From NCBI RefSeq assembly GCF_018991925.1, contig NW_024748870.1, positions 6,010,433-6,074,432 on the forward strand: a stretch of DNA of 64,000 nt, written 5' to 3'. The number at the start of each line of letters is the position of its first letter. Position 1 is the first letter of the stretch. The notes under the pieces are model-generated. The model was not told the DNA's origin. It did not search any database and worked only from the letters and a program-made list of their open reading frames with translations. This DNA is from Homarus americanus. Its lineage: Eukaryota > Arthropoda > Malacostraca > Decapoda > Nephropidae. This document shows, piece by piece, positions 44,056 through 54,994 of the stretch. A program made the position numbers and the translations under genes.

Positions 44056-44149
44056 AGGTCTCTTGGTTCTCTCAGGCATCTGGTCTTAGGTTTCACCCTA
44101 CAGTGGTGTCTGATACTGTCTCATGCGAGCTCCCTTATACCCGGATCAC

Positions 44150-44556
44150 ATGTCTCGTTATACACTGAATCTTGTCCTCGTTATACACTGAATCTGTCCT
44201 CGTTATATACTGAATCTGTCCCTCGTTATACACTGAATCTGTCCCTCGTTATACACTGAATCTGTCCTCGTTATACACTGAATCTGTCCCTCGTTATACA
44301 CTGAATCTGTCCTCGTTATACACTGAATCTGTCCCTCGTTATACACTGAATCTGCCTCGTTATACACTGAATCTGTCCTCGTTATACACTGAATCTGTCC
44401 TCGTTATACACTGAATCGTCCCTTGTTATACACTGAATCTGTCCCTCGTTATACCGAATCTGTCCTCGTTATACACTGAATCTGTCCCTCGTTATACACT
44501 GAATCTGTCTCTCGTTATACACTGAATCTGTCCCTCGTTATACACTGAATCTATCA
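44150..44556 (+). repeat. 22-23-bp minisatellite (CTCGTTATACACTGAATCTG)
   Basis: About 18 units of CTCGTTATACACTGAATCTG plus TCC, with one-base length changes. Confidence 0.95.
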
Positions 44557-44583
44557 ATTATTCTCACCTATACCTCCAAGTTA

Positions 44584-44609
44584 CACACACACACACACAC
44601 ACACACACA
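44584..44609. repeat. (CA)n microsatellite
   Basis: Thirteen units. Confidence 0.93.
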
Positions 44610-44773
44610 GGTACGTTTTGGAACAGTAACTACCTGTTAATTAGATTTATTACCATATTCTCGGTCGAATTGGTTATTTTTTTAACATTGTTTGTATACC
44701 TGTAATCTCTATATACATTGTTTATATACCTGCTGTTTATATACATACTGAATCACTGTAAACTTTATTGAAG

Positions 44774-44936
44774 AACTAACTAACTAACTACCATAACTAT
44801 TAACAACTAACTATTAACTAACTAACTATTAACTAACTAACTATTAACTACTAACTATTAACTACCTAACTATTAACTAACTAACTATTAACTAAATAAC
44901 TATTAACTACCTAACTAACTAACTAACTAACAGACA
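44774..44936 (+). repeat. CTAACTATTAA tandem tract
   Basis: CTAA and CTATTAA units repeated through 160 bases. Confidence 0.92.
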
Positions 44937-44959
44937 GACAAACATTAATCTAAACGTGG

Positions 44960-45075
44960 AAATGGAATGTGGGGAGGAAGGGCGAGAGGAAGGAAGAGAG
45001 GGGAGGAGGGGGAGGAAGGAGGAGGAGGAGGGAAAGGAAGGGGTAGAGGGGAGGAGGAAGGGAAGGAAGGTGGAA
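44960..45075 (+). repeat. Polypurine tract
   Basis: GGGAGGAAGG-type DNA. Confidence 0.8.
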
Positions 45076-45174
45076 GTAAAGTGGTTGGAATCTGGGATGT
45101 GTACAAGAGTGATGTGTCTGTTGGTGTGTAGTGATGTGTGGACGCAGGGAGGGAGACAGTGATATAAAGAGTTG

Positions 45175-45440
45175 TGTTGGAGAAATGAGAGTGTGATGGA
45201 GGGTGTTGGGGTGGTGGATGGAGGAGTGTGTTGGGGGGTTGTGTTGGGGGTGGTGGTGGAGTGTGTTGGAGGGGTGTGTTGGGGTGGTGGATGGAGGAGT
45301 GTGTTGGGGGTGGTGGATGGAGGAGTGTGTTGGAGGGTGCGTTAGGGGTGGTGGATGGAGGAGTGTGTTGGAGGGTGCGTTGGAGAGGGTGTGGTCGTAA
45401 GGGTATGGTTGTAATGGTGTGTTGAGGAAGGTGATACGGA
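45175..45440 (+). repeat. GTGTTGGGGGTGGTGGATGG minisatellite
   Basis: Units of GTGTTGGAGGGTGCGTTGG and GGTGGTGGATGGAGGA in irregular alternation. The Trp/Cys/Gly-rich frames are artefacts. Confidence 0.92.
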
Positions 45441-45454
45441 GGTGTGGTTATGGA

Positions 45455-45530
45455 GGGTTTCACATATAACAGACTCGATATAACGGAATTCCTTCTCAAT
45501 ATAGTCCGTTAAATAGAGGTTTTACTCTAT
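45455..45530 (-). mobile_element. Possible DNA-transposon terminus (pogo/Tigger-like)
   Basis: Read on the minus strand: AAAACCTCTATTTAACGGAC, then CCGTTATATCGAGTCTGTTA. The pattern of AACCTCTAT..AACG followed by a second TATATCGA/ATAACGA block resembles terminal inverted repeats of pogo-group Tc1/mariner elements. No matching second end or transposase was found nearby, so this would be a solitary end. The family assignment is from memory of the motif only. Confidence 0.3.
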
Positions 45531-46019
45531 ATACTAACACTAACCTACTATATATACAGCCTGATTTATTTATCGATTTCCGTCTCTGGGATAAACGAGA
45601 AAATATAAATAAAATAAACACGGAATCTTTTACTACGCTGGGTGAAAATTGCGATGGAAAACTATGTCCAAAATTTTATCCCTGGTCGTCAACTGTGTCT
45701 AAACAAACGGAATCCCGATTATTTTTTTTGGGGGGCATATCAATTAAAGGGTTTCCTATTCTAATTGAAAAGGAGGAGAGAAGGGAGGTAGGGGTAAAGG
45801 GAGGAGGGTAAAGGATGGGGCCATGTGAACCCAACCGCTGGAAATGGGTGGATTCGTATACCTGAGGAAAATGTATCACTATGTATCGCCTGAATCCGAA
45901 CCCTATTTACAAAAACGACTCTTGGACTCGGATTAACGACAACAAAACCAGCAGACGTTTAGAGATATTGAATGAATAAAAGAATAATATATTGTTTCTT
46001 TATTAGTATTTTTCACCAA
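45531..46019. other. Single-copy DNA, no gene seen
   Basis: Includes a T8-G6 run near 45722. No open frame with domain support. Confidence 0.4.
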
Positions 46020-46350
46020 TTACGTGTTAGAGTGACGTGGATCTATCCCCGGCTCCACCAATCCATGTTAGTATGACGTAGATCTATCCCCGGCTCCACC
46101 AATCACGTGTTAGAATGACGTAGATCTATCCCCGGCTCCACCAATTACGTGTTAGAGTGACGTGGATCTATCCCGGCTCCACCAATCACGTGTTAGAGTG
46201 ACGTGGATCTATCCGGCTCCAAAAATCACGTGTTAGAGTGACATAGAGCTATCACTACCTCCACCAATCACGTTTTAGGCAGCTCTATCTCGGCTCCTCC
46301 AATCACGTGTTAAAGTGACGTAGATCTCTGCTCGGCTCCACCAATCACAT
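46020..46350 (+). repeat. ~42-bp minisatellite
   Basis: Seven to eight units containing CACGTGTTAGAGTGACGT and GATCTATCCCCGGCTCCACC, increasingly diverged towards the right end. Confidence 0.93.
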
Positions 46351-46484
46351 CTAACCATCTAGTAACACCCGACAGTAACACACAACAAAACCCTGAATAT
46401 TTCCCTTAAAGTTTATACATAAATTACAAGGGTTATTTATAGAACATTAAAACATTTTAACTACATCAGAGACGAATCAATTCT

Positions 46485-47095
46485 CTCCTCTCTCTCTCTC
46501 TCTCCACCGAGTTCCCCTCACTACCTCTACCAGTTTCACCCCCTCCTCCCTTACTCCTTTATCCTCCCACACACCATTTAACCTCCCCACATCCCCCAAT
46601 CTTCACCCCTCTACCTACCCTATTTTAACTCCCTCCCTCTCCCCTAAACCTTGTCACCCCACCCCCCATCCGCCCTACCCTTCCCTTTCCTTACCCACAT
46701 CCCTATCCTCTATCCATTATACCCTACCGCCCCACCCCCCCCCTCCAACCCTCCCACACCCCACCCACACCCTACCCACACCCCACCCACACCCACACCC
46801 TACCCATTCCTTCCCCACCACCTTCCTCCCCACCCCATTCCTTCCACCCCCACCTTCCTCCCCCACACCCCTACCCATTCCTTCCACCCACCACCTTCCT
46901 CCCCACCCACACACCCCCCACACCTCCCACACCCCTACCCACACACCCACCCCACACCCACACCCCTACCCATTCCTTCCACCCCCACCTTCCTCCCCAC
47001 CCACACCCTACCCATTCCTTCCACCCCACCTTCCTCCCACCCACACCCCACCCACCCACACCCCACCCCCCCACCCCACCCCCTCCTTCCTCCCC
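46485..47095 (+). repeat. C-rich low-complexity tract (CCCACACCCTACCCATTCCT)
   Basis: Pyrimidine-rich lead-in (46485-46740), then irregular tandem CCCACACC and TTCCTTCCACCCCCACC units. The Pro/His/Thr-rich plus and Gly/Trp/Val-rich minus ORFs are compositional. Regular C-runs could form i-motif or, on the minus strand, G-quadruplex structures. Confidence 0.88.
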
Positions 47096-47245
47096 AGACA
47101 AAGACTTTATTACAAATGTTATTAAATTCAATGGTCTTAAGGGCGGGCAGCATCCTGAGAGGGAAATAGTTGAACCCTGACCAAGTAAATAAAAGTTATA
47201 TCTAGTTCAGCCGTCGTCAACTTACTTTACTGTGTACTCAAAGTT

Positions 47246-47247
<2 letters not shown>

Positions 47248-47279
<32 letters not shown>

Positions 47280-47293
47280 TGTGTGTGTGTGCG
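47248..47293. repeat. (TG)n microsatellite
   Basis: About 22 units. Confidence 0.95.
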
Positions 47294-47322
47294 TTCAACC
47301 CCGGTCCAATATGACTGTGTGA

Positions 47323-47446
47323 TGGTCTCTCTCTCTCTTTCTCTCTTTTCTCCTCGATCCTCTGCCTGGTGTTACTCTCTCTCTTTCTCTCGTTCTGCTT
47401 GGTATTACTCTCTCTCTCTTTCTCTCAATATACCTGCATTGCGTTG

Positions 47447-47486
<40 letters not shown>

Positions 47487-47537
47487 GTCTCTCTCTCTGT
47501 CTCTTTCTCTCTCTCTCTCTTTCTCTCTCTCTCTCAT
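47323..47537 (+). repeat. (CT)n array with higher-order units
   Basis: CT runs with TTTCTCT breaks; TGGTGTTACTCTCTCTC and relatives are repeated three times at 47365-47450. Confidence 0.93.
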
Positions 47538-47612
47538 CTTCACGTGACTAGCAGAGAAAGTTATTATAAAATGGCTGATGAATTATTTTTCTTCACTCCA
47601 CAGATATATATC

Positions 47613-47665
<53 letters not shown>

Positions 47666-47690
47666 AGAAGAGAGAAGAAGAGAGATCAGT
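47613..47690 (+). repeat. (GA)n microsatellite
   Basis: About 25 perfect units, then GAA-rich. Confidence 0.95.
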
Positions 47691-47847
47691 AAACAGCAGA
47701 CTCTGTTTTATGAGCGGTTGATTGACCTGTGTCTGAGTGACTGTCTCTCTCTCTCTCTCTGGCAATACCATATGCAGTAATATTTTATGGGCCACTGGAT
47801 GATCTTTTGCCTCCTCACACATACTCCAAGAAGCCCAGCGAGGGATA

Positions 47848-48160
47848 TAACCTATCCTGACCTGACCTAACCTATCCTGACCTGACCTGACCGGACATTG
47901 ACCTGACCTGATGGGACGCATTGACCTGACCTATCCTGACCTGACCTGACCCATCCTGACCTGACCTGACCTAACCTGACCTGACCTATCCTGACCTGAC
48001 CTGACCTGACCTATCCTGACCTGACCTGACCTGACCTATCTGACCTGACCTGACCTATCCTGACCTGACCTGACCTGACCTATCCTGAACTGACCTGTCC
48101 TGACCTGACCTGACCTATCCTGACCTGACCTATCCTGAACTGACCTGACCTAACCTAACC
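47848..48160 (-). repeat. CCTGA array (TCAGG variant of the telomere unit)
   Basis: About 60 five-base units, mostly CCTGA with CCTAT every third to fifth unit. The 5-bp period and the drift into AACCT at the right end show descent from the telomeric pentamer, with one base changed and homogenised. Confidence 0.9.
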
Positions 48161-48453
48161 AGCAAGGAAGCGTCATATATATAAAACAAAAAAGTTGAAT
48201 TTCTCCTCCCAAACAACGTCACGTAATGGGTCAAACACTCAATTAGAAGATATCTTTCCCTGCCCCTCTCACACCTTCGTCCCACGTACCGCCCACACCC
48301 CCACCACCGCCCACACCCGCCCACCAGCTGCCGCCTCTCGACTAGCGGTGTGTGAGTGAGTGCTGAAGCGATGTTAGTTTAGTTCTCCTTCATCTGTCTG
48401 TTGGTCTTGTGTGTCAGTTTGTAGTTCCACGAGTCTGAGGAAATGACCGAAAA
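48161..48453. other. Single-copy DNA between two pentamer arrays
   Basis: GC-rich with CCGCCCACACC phrases at 48285-48330. No ORF, and no splice donor with an open exon. Confidence 0.4.
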
Positions 48454-48454
48454 C

Positions 48455-48783
48455 CAAACCTAACCTAACCTAACATAACCTAACCTAACCTAACCTAACC
48501 AAAGCAACCAAACCAAACCTAACCTAACCTAACCAAACACCAACCTAACCTAACCTAACAAAACACCAACATAACCTAACCTAACCTAACCTAACCTAAC
48601 CCTAACCTAACCAAGCCCAAACCAAACCTAACCTAACCTAACCTAACATAACCTAACCCTAACCTAACATAACCTAACCAAACCTAACCTACAAAGCCAA
48701 ACCAAACCAAACCTAACCTAACACAACCAAACATAACATAACCTCTAACCTAACCTAACCTGACCTAACCTAACCTAACCTGA
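48455..48783 (-). repeat. Interstitial AACCT array
   Basis: About 60 units of AACCT with AACCA, ACATA and AAGCC variants. Confidence 0.95.
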
Positions 48784-48894
48784 GTTGGGGTCACACACAC
48801 ACACACACACAGGTTTAATAATGTTGCTGAGAGGATGAATAGAAATGTGTAGAGATGAGTCTGGGTAGTGTATGTAGTCTTGCTTCACTGTCTT

Positions 48895-49530
48895 ATTGCG
48901 TACCGGGACGAGGTGTGTACCGGGACGAGGAGAGTGTGTACCGGGACGAGGAGAGTGTGTACCAGGACGAGGAGAGTGTGTACCGGGACGACGAGTGTGT
49001 GCCGGGACGAGGAGAGTGTGTACCGGGACGAGGAGAGTGTGTACCGGGACGAGGAGAGTGTGTACCGGGACGAGGAGACTGTGTGCCGGGACGAGGAGTG
49101 TACCGGGACGAGGAGGTACCGGGACGAGGAGAGTGTGTACCGGGACGAGAGTGTACCGGGACGGGGCTAGTGTACCGGGACGAGGAAGGTGTTACCGGGA
49201 CGAGGGACTGTGTACCGGGACGAGGGACGTGTACCGGGACGAAGGGGAGTGTGTACCGGGACGGGATATTACCGGGACGAGGAGACTGTGCCGGGACAAG
49301 GAGAGTGTGTGCGGGACGAGGAGTACCGGGACGAGGAGAGTGTGTACCGGGACGAGAGCGTGTACCGGGACGAGGAGAGTGTGTACCGGGACGAGAGAGT
49401 GTGTACCGGGACGAGGAGAGCGTGTACCGGGACGAGGAGAGTGTGTACCGGGACGAGGTGTGTACCGGGACGAGAGCGTGTACCAGGACGAGACTGTGCC
49501 AGGACGGGGAGCGTGTACCGGATAGTGCTG
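48895..49530 (+). repeat. 21-bp minisatellite (TACCGGGACGAGGAGAGTGT)
   Basis: About 32 units of consensus TACCGGGACGAGGAGAGTGT plus G. The seven-codon period opens all plus frames (YRDEESV, CTGTRRV, VPGRGEC) for up to 236 codons. It is GC-richer than its surroundings and contains CCGG. It has no start context, splice signal or domain to support a protein. Confidence 0.93.
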
Positions 49531-49565
49531 CCGTTTGTCACTGTGTTGGTGGTTTAATGTGGTAG

Positions 49566-49566
49566 C

Positions 49567-49600
<34 letters not shown>

Positions 49601-49705
49601 TTCTCTTTCTCTCTCTCTCTCTCCTCTCTCTCTCTTTCCTTAGTCTCTTTTTTCCTGTCTCTTCGTCTTTCGCTTTTCTCACTTTATCTTTCTTTCTCTC
49701 ACCTC
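49566..49705 (+). repeat. (CT)n / CTTT tract
   Basis: Interrupted CT microsatellite. Confidence 0.93.
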
Positions 49706-49706
49706 G

Positions 49707-50090
49707 CTAACCTAACCGAACCTGCCTAACCTACCTAACCTACCTAACCTGCCTAACGCTACCCTAACGCTACCTAACCTGCCTAACCTGCAGCCTGCCT
49801 AACCTGCCCCAGCCTGCCTAACCTGCCTAGCCTGCCCCAGCCTACCCACAGCCTGCCTAGCCTGCCCCAGCCTCACTGCCCAGCCTGCCCCAGCCTGCCA
49901 ACCTCCTAACCTGCCTAACCTCCTAACACTGCCTAGCTGCCTAACCTGCCTAACCTGCCCCCAACCTGCACCCTAACCTGCCCCAGCCTAACCTGCCTAA
50001 CCTGCCCCAACCTACCCCAACCACTCCTAACCTCACCTAACCTCCACCCAACCTACCCCAACCTACCATAACCTACCCTAAGATTAATTT
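49707..50090 (-). repeat. CCTGCCTAA pentamer-derived array
   Basis: Pentamers CCTAA, CCTGC and CCCAG intermixed. This is another mutated descendant of the telomere unit, ending in ACCTACCCCAACCTACC phrases. Confidence 0.88.
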
Positions 50091-50237
50091 TGAGATATTG
50101 CTGTAGAAGTTAGGAGACAGTGAGGAGAAAATGAGGTAAATCTGAGTGTAGGTGTGGTCGTTTCTCTCAGTTAGGTGTTGCTGTTGATGAATGGTCTCGT
50201 GAATTTTGTATTGCAGGGAAGAGATGTTATACCAAGA

Positions 50238-50350
50238 CCTTCCTTCCTTCCTTCCTTCCTTCCTTCCTTGTCTCCTTCCTTCCTTCCATCCTTGTCTCCT
50301 TCCTTCCTTCCATATTCCTTTTTCCTTCCTTCCTTCATTCCTTCCTTCAA
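50238..50350 (+). repeat. (TTCC)n microsatellite
   Basis: TTCC runs with TTGTCTCC interruptions. Confidence 0.95.
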
Positions 50351-50369
50351 GTCCTTGAGATAAACAATG

Positions 50370-50370
<1 letters not shown>

Positions 50371-50409
<39 letters not shown>

Positions 50410-50416
50410 ACACACA

Positions 50417-50448
<32 letters not shown>

Positions 50449-50449
50449 G
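50371..50449. repeat. (CA)n microsatellite
   Basis: About 38 units with three CATA breaks. Confidence 0.95.
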
Positions 50450-50735
50450 AGAGCCTCCTGGTGAAAAACAAACCAAAACAGTTAAAAGGCTTCAGGTAAT
50501 GCACTGTCATATATACCTGTTTATACTTCACCACAGGAAATATTTAACATTTCACGAACATTAGAATGAATAATATAAAATGAATAAGGATTAGTAGGAG
50601 TGTGAATATGGTCTGTGGTGGATTAAACTAAGGCGCTAGTAGTTTAATATCCGCTCATGTTTAATTCTGTTTTCTATTTAATGTTAAAATAAAATAAAAT
50701 AATAATAATTCCAATGTTTTGATAGATGTTAGTTT
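50450..50735. other. AT-rich single-copy DNA, no gene seen
   Basis: Nothing is recognised. Confidence 0.4.
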
Positions 50736-50737
50736 TC

Positions 50738-51165
50738 ACCCCTCCACCTCATCCCACTCCACCTCCCCCTCTCCCTCGCCCCTCTCCACCTCACCCCTCT
50801 CCACCTCGCCCTCTCCACCTCGCCCCTCTCCACCTCGCCCCTCTCCACCTCGCCCCTCTCCCACCTCATCCCACTCACTCCCTCCATCCTTCTCATCCCC
50901 ATCGCCCTCCCCTCCTCACCCCCTCTCCACCTCACCCTCTCACCTCACCCTCTCCACCTCACCTCTCCACCTCACCCCTCCACCTCTCCCTCCCACCTCG
51001 CCCCTCCACCTCACCCTCTCCACCTCGCCCCTCTCCACCTCACCCCCCCACTCACACCCCTTACCACCCACCCTCCCTACACCCCTCCTCCTCACCCTGC
51101 TCCACCCCCTTTCCATCCCACACCTCCCCCCCATCCCCTCCTCACCCCTCACCTCACCTACACCT
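50738..51165 (+). repeat. CACCTCGCCCCTCTC minisatellite and C-rich tract
   Basis: Units of 15 bp (CACCTCGCCCCTCTC) and variants, degenerating to CCCTCC. The Pro/Ser/Thr ORFs across it are artefacts. Confidence 0.93.
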
Positions 51166-51264
51166 GGCGTGAATCTCCAAAAAGGTGTTTCTTAAACTCA
51201 GGTAAATTTTACACAAACGATAACATCTGCGTGTGACAGGAACTAGTTTATTGACAGTGTCTTT

Positions 51265-51267
<3 letters not shown>

Positions 51268-51322
<55 letters not shown>
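51268..51322. repeat. (GA)n microsatellite
   Basis: About 26 units. Confidence 0.95.
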
Positions 51323-51325
<3 letters not shown>

Positions 51326-51424
51326 AGAATCATCTGGGTTCGTTTATTTCTCGTCAAAACATAAAAAAAAATAGGAAGGAATTATTTATATTTCTTAGGA
51401 TGGAAAAAATAAACATCTTTTAAT

Positions 51425-51427
<3 letters not shown>

Positions 51428-51505
<78 letters not shown>
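51428..51505. repeat. (CA)n microsatellite
   Basis: About 38 units. Confidence 0.97.
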
Positions 51506-51507
<2 letters not shown>

Positions 51508-51792
51508 AATAATTACCCCAGAAAACATTAATGACAGCTGGCATATGACACAATTCATAATGACACATAAATCACCAGTGTCATTTAACCTCATCTTACC
51601 TGCAGTACTTACTATACAAATTTGTTACCAGGTAATTTGCATATACCTGATCGCAACTGAACAGCGCAACAAATATCTTCATAACTTTCCACAAAATAAT
51701 GACAGCTTTTATTTACTCTCTCATAGTAACTTAATTTTTCCTCCGATGTCTTCAAGTTTTTTCCTTATCGAGACACTTAGTGAGAGGAAAGG

Positions 51793-52530
51793 TTGAGTTA
51801 GGTTAGGATTAGGGTTAGGTTATGTTAGGTTAGGTTGGTTGTGTTGGGTTGGGTTATGTAGGTTAGGTTGGGTTAGATTAGGTTGTGTTGGGTTGGGTTA
51901 TGTTAGGTTAGGTTAGGTTGTGTTGGGTTGGAGTTAGGATTGGAGTTAGGTTAGGTTGTGTTGGGTTGTGTTGGGTTGGGTTGGGTTAGGTTAGGTTAGG
52001 TTAGATTAGGTTAGGTTATGTTGGGTTATGTTAGGTTAGGTTGGGTTTGTGTTGGGTTGGAGTTAGGTTAGGTTAGAGTTAGGTTGTGTTGGGTTGTGTT
52101 GGGTTGGGTTAGGTTAGGTTAGGTTAGGATTAGGTTAGGTTAGGTTAGGTTGTGTTGGGTTGTGTTGGGTTGGGTTAGGTTAGGTTAGGTTAGGTTAGGT
52201 TGTGTTGGGTTGGGTTATGTTTAGGTTAGGTTAGATTAGGTTGTGTTGGGTTGGGTTATGTTAGGTTAGGTTAAGTTAGGTTAGGGTTGGTTAGGTTGGG
52301 TTAGGTTAGGTTAGGTTAGGTTAGATAGGTTGTGTTGGGTTAGGTTAGGTTAGGTTAGGTTAGGTTAGGTTGGTTGGTTACGTTAAGTTATGTCAGATTA
52401 GGTTAAATTAGGTTAGATTAGGTTAAATTTGGTTAGATTAAGTTAGATTAAGTTAAGTTGGTTGCATTAAGTTAGGTTAGGTTAGATTAAGGTAGATTAG
52501 GTTAGGTTAGGTTAGGTTAGGATAGGTTAA
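51793..52530 (+). repeat. Large interstitial TTAGG array
   Basis: About 145 pentamers, TTAGG with dispersed TTGGG, TTATG, TGTGT and GGATT variants. A motif TTAGGTTGTGTTGGGTTGGG recurs at least eight times, so a higher-order unit of 60-90 bp has formed. This is the longest telomere-type block in the window. Confidence 0.95.
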
Positions 52531-52726
52531 AGTCTTTTCCCCCAAATATCGTGAGAAAGTCTTATCAAAGCACATGGTAATGGCTGCAGTGAGCACAATG
52601 TGAAAATTTCAAGCACATTTTTATTACAGTTCGGTGAATGGTATTATGTAAAACGACCATTGATTATTCAGTAAATATTACCGTCTTTCCTCTTTCTAAA
52701 CCTAACCTAATCTTTCTCCCTGTATC

Positions 52727-53035
52727 ATTCTTCTTCTACTCCTTCCTCCTCCTCCTCCTTATCTTCCCTCCTCCTCCTTCCCCTTCCCCTGCCTTCTCCT
52801 CTTATTCTTCTTCCTCCTCCTCCTCCTTATCTTCCTCCTCCTCCTTCTTCCCCCTCGCTCCTTCCTCCTGTTATTCTTTTTTTCCTCCTCTTCTTCCCCC
52901 ACTACTCCTCGCTCTCTCTCCTCTTATTCTTCTTCCTCCTCCTCCTCCTTATCTTCCTCCTCCTCCTTCTTCCCCTCCTCCTTCCTCCTCCTATTCTTCT
53001 TCCTCCTCCTCCTTCTTTCTCATCCTCCTTCTCTT
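52727..53035 (+). repeat. (CTT/CCT)n pyrimidine array
   Basis: TCCTCCTCCTCCTTATCTTC-type phrases repeat in ~80-110-bp higher-order units. Confidence 0.92.
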
Positions 53036-53211
53036 TCACACACACACCTGAACATCATCACATTCCTCCTCTCCATTATCTTGGGTCGTTCCCATAACAG
53101 GTCATGAAGCTTTCCCCAGAATATTGAAATCTCTTTTGCTCAAAGTCTCGTAAATAAAAATGTGATTAATGGATTTGTGCGTTTTTCTTAAGTGCTGTCT
53201 GTCTGTCTCTC

Positions 53212-53213
53212 TC

Positions 53214-53287
<74 letters not shown>
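53212..53287 (+). repeat. (CT)n microsatellite
   Basis: About 36 units, followed at once by three TTAGG units. Confidence 0.96.
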
Positions 53288-53289
<2 letters not shown>

Positions 53290-53638
53290 AGGTTAGGTTA
53301 GATTAGGTTACAACCCTAGAGAGCCGACTGAACACAACAACACCTCATAACAACAGCTTCACTACCAACTAGCTAACCTATTCTTATGTTAAATGTAAAG
53401 ATAATCTAGTTGTGAAGTTCTCTAAAACATAAGTTGGGTCAGTAATGTAATATGGCGGGTCCAATTGGCACTGATATGTAGTTAAAATATTCCTAGGAAG
53501 GTTTTAACACGAAAGAATAATTCAAATTTTTGTGATTCTCAACAAGTAAAAGCTCTTATGTGATTATTATTTTTCTCTTTCTTGTCAGTGTTTAAACTTT
53601 TAAGTGAATTCGGTTTTAAAATTTTTGAGACAATTTTC
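53288..53638. other. AT-rich single-copy DNA, no gene seen
   Basis: Nothing is recognised. Confidence 0.4.
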
Positions 53639-53639
53639 T

Positions 53640-53805
53640 TTCATTACTTGATCTACAGTACTTATGACCTAACCTTACTTAACTAATCTAACTTAAACTA
53701 ACCTTACCTAACCTAACCTAACCTAACCTAACCTAACCTAACCTAACCTAACCTAACCTAACCTAAACTAACCTAACATAACCTAACCTAACCTAACCTA
53801 ACCAA
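53640..53805 (-). repeat. Interstitial AACCT array
   Basis: About 30 units; the core 53710-53765 is perfect. Confidence 0.96.
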
Positions 53806-53888
53806 GGCTTCACCGCTTCCAAAATAAAGACGATTGACGAATTGACAGCGCTTCGTCCCGTCATAGATACAACAGGAAGACGAATATT

Positions 53889-53924
53889 ATGTCACAGATT
53901 CACCCACCTGGTCCGTCGCCACAG
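53889..53924 (+). CDS. Candidate short first coding exon
   Basis: ATG at 53889-53891 opens MSQIHPPGPSPQ, which ends exactly at the donor CCACAG|GTAAAT (53925-53930), phase 0. A possible acceptor (ATACAACAG, ending near 53874) could instead make this a second exon with a 15-nt leader. The Pro-rich start is typical of disordered N-termini. The pieces are too short for identification, and a match of ATG, open frame and GTAAAT within 40 bases can arise by chance. Confidence 0.28.
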
Positions 53925-53970
53925 GTAAATTATACAGTAATTATCATAATTCGTTGTGCTTTGTTACCTG

Positions 53971-54020
<50 letters not shown>
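53971..54020. repeat. (CA)n microsatellite
   Basis: About 25 units. Confidence 0.95.
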
Positions 54021-54023
<3 letters not shown>

Positions 54024-54059
54024 GTATTTTTAAAGAGGACATTGTAGCTGGACTCGACT

Positions 54060-54420
54060 GGTAGAAGTTTTGCTACTGAGAGCGACTGAGACTGGGAGAA
54101 CGTGCTACTGAGAGCTACTGAGAGCGACTGAGACTGGGAGAACGTGCTACTGAGAGCGACTGAGACTGGGAGACCGTGCTACTGAGAGCGACTGAGACTG
54201 GGAGAACGTGCTAGAGCTACTGAGAGCGACTGAGACTGGGAGAACCTACTACTGAGAGCGACTGAGACTGGGAGAACGTGCTACTGAGAGCTACTGAGAT
54301 TGGGACATGATGCTACTGAGACACACTGATTGGGACAACATGCTGCTGAGACCTATCTGAGAGACACTGAGACTGAGACAACATGCTACTGAGAGCTACT
54401 GAGACTGATAGTGAACTGAG
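54060..54420 (+). repeat. ~30-32-bp minisatellite (GAGAGCGACTGAGACTGGGA)
   Basis: About ten units of CTACTGAGAGCGACTGAGAC plus TGGGAGAACGTG, with CTACTGAGAG inserts. Confidence 0.93.
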
Positions 54421-54584
54421 TTAAGTAAGAAATGGACAGAAGAAGAATGACATCGTTGGAACTGTCTCTTGGAAAAGCTGAGAGAAGATTGACGGTCTTG
54501 AGTGGGAGCTGTGAAGTGAGAGTCTCAGCGGTAATATAGACTGGCGCTGAGAATTTACCACTGGCTGGGAAATATTATCAGTTT

Positions 54585-54835
54585 TGAGATGATCAACTCA
54601 GAGATGATTACTTGAGAGATGATTATTTGAGAGATGATCAGTTGAGAGATGACCAGTTGAGAGATGATCAGTTGAGAGATGATCAGTTGAGAGATGATCA
54701 GGTGAGAGATGATCAGGTGAGAGATGATCAGTTGAGAGATGATCAGGTGAGAGATGAACAGTTGAGAGATGATCACTTGAGAGATGATCGCGAGATGATC
54801 AGGTGAGAGATGATCAGCTGAGAGATGATTATTGA
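54585..54835 (+). repeat. 15-bp minisatellite (GAGAGATGATCAGTT)
   Basis: About 16 units; each contains TGATCA or TGATTA. It reads as RDDQL on plus and LIISQ on minus, which is incidental. Confidence 0.94.
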
Positions 54836-54952
54836 AGAATTTCGTAGCTCTTCCCTCGTGTAAACTGTCATAATATACGTATTTATTTTCAGCCTTATAC
54901 AGTCTTGAAATACAGACGAAAATACATTATACTCCTTGTGATGACTGTCCAT

Positions 54953-54994
<42 letters not shown>

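Noticed and set aside
48855..49565. 236-codon YRDEESV-repeat protein
   Set aside because: A 21-bp tandem repeat opens all three frames at once; there is no flanking coding sequence or splice site.
51793..52530. Chromosome end (true telomere)
   Set aside because: The array is imperfect, internal, flanked by unique DNA on both sides, and similar blocks occur in both orientations through the window.
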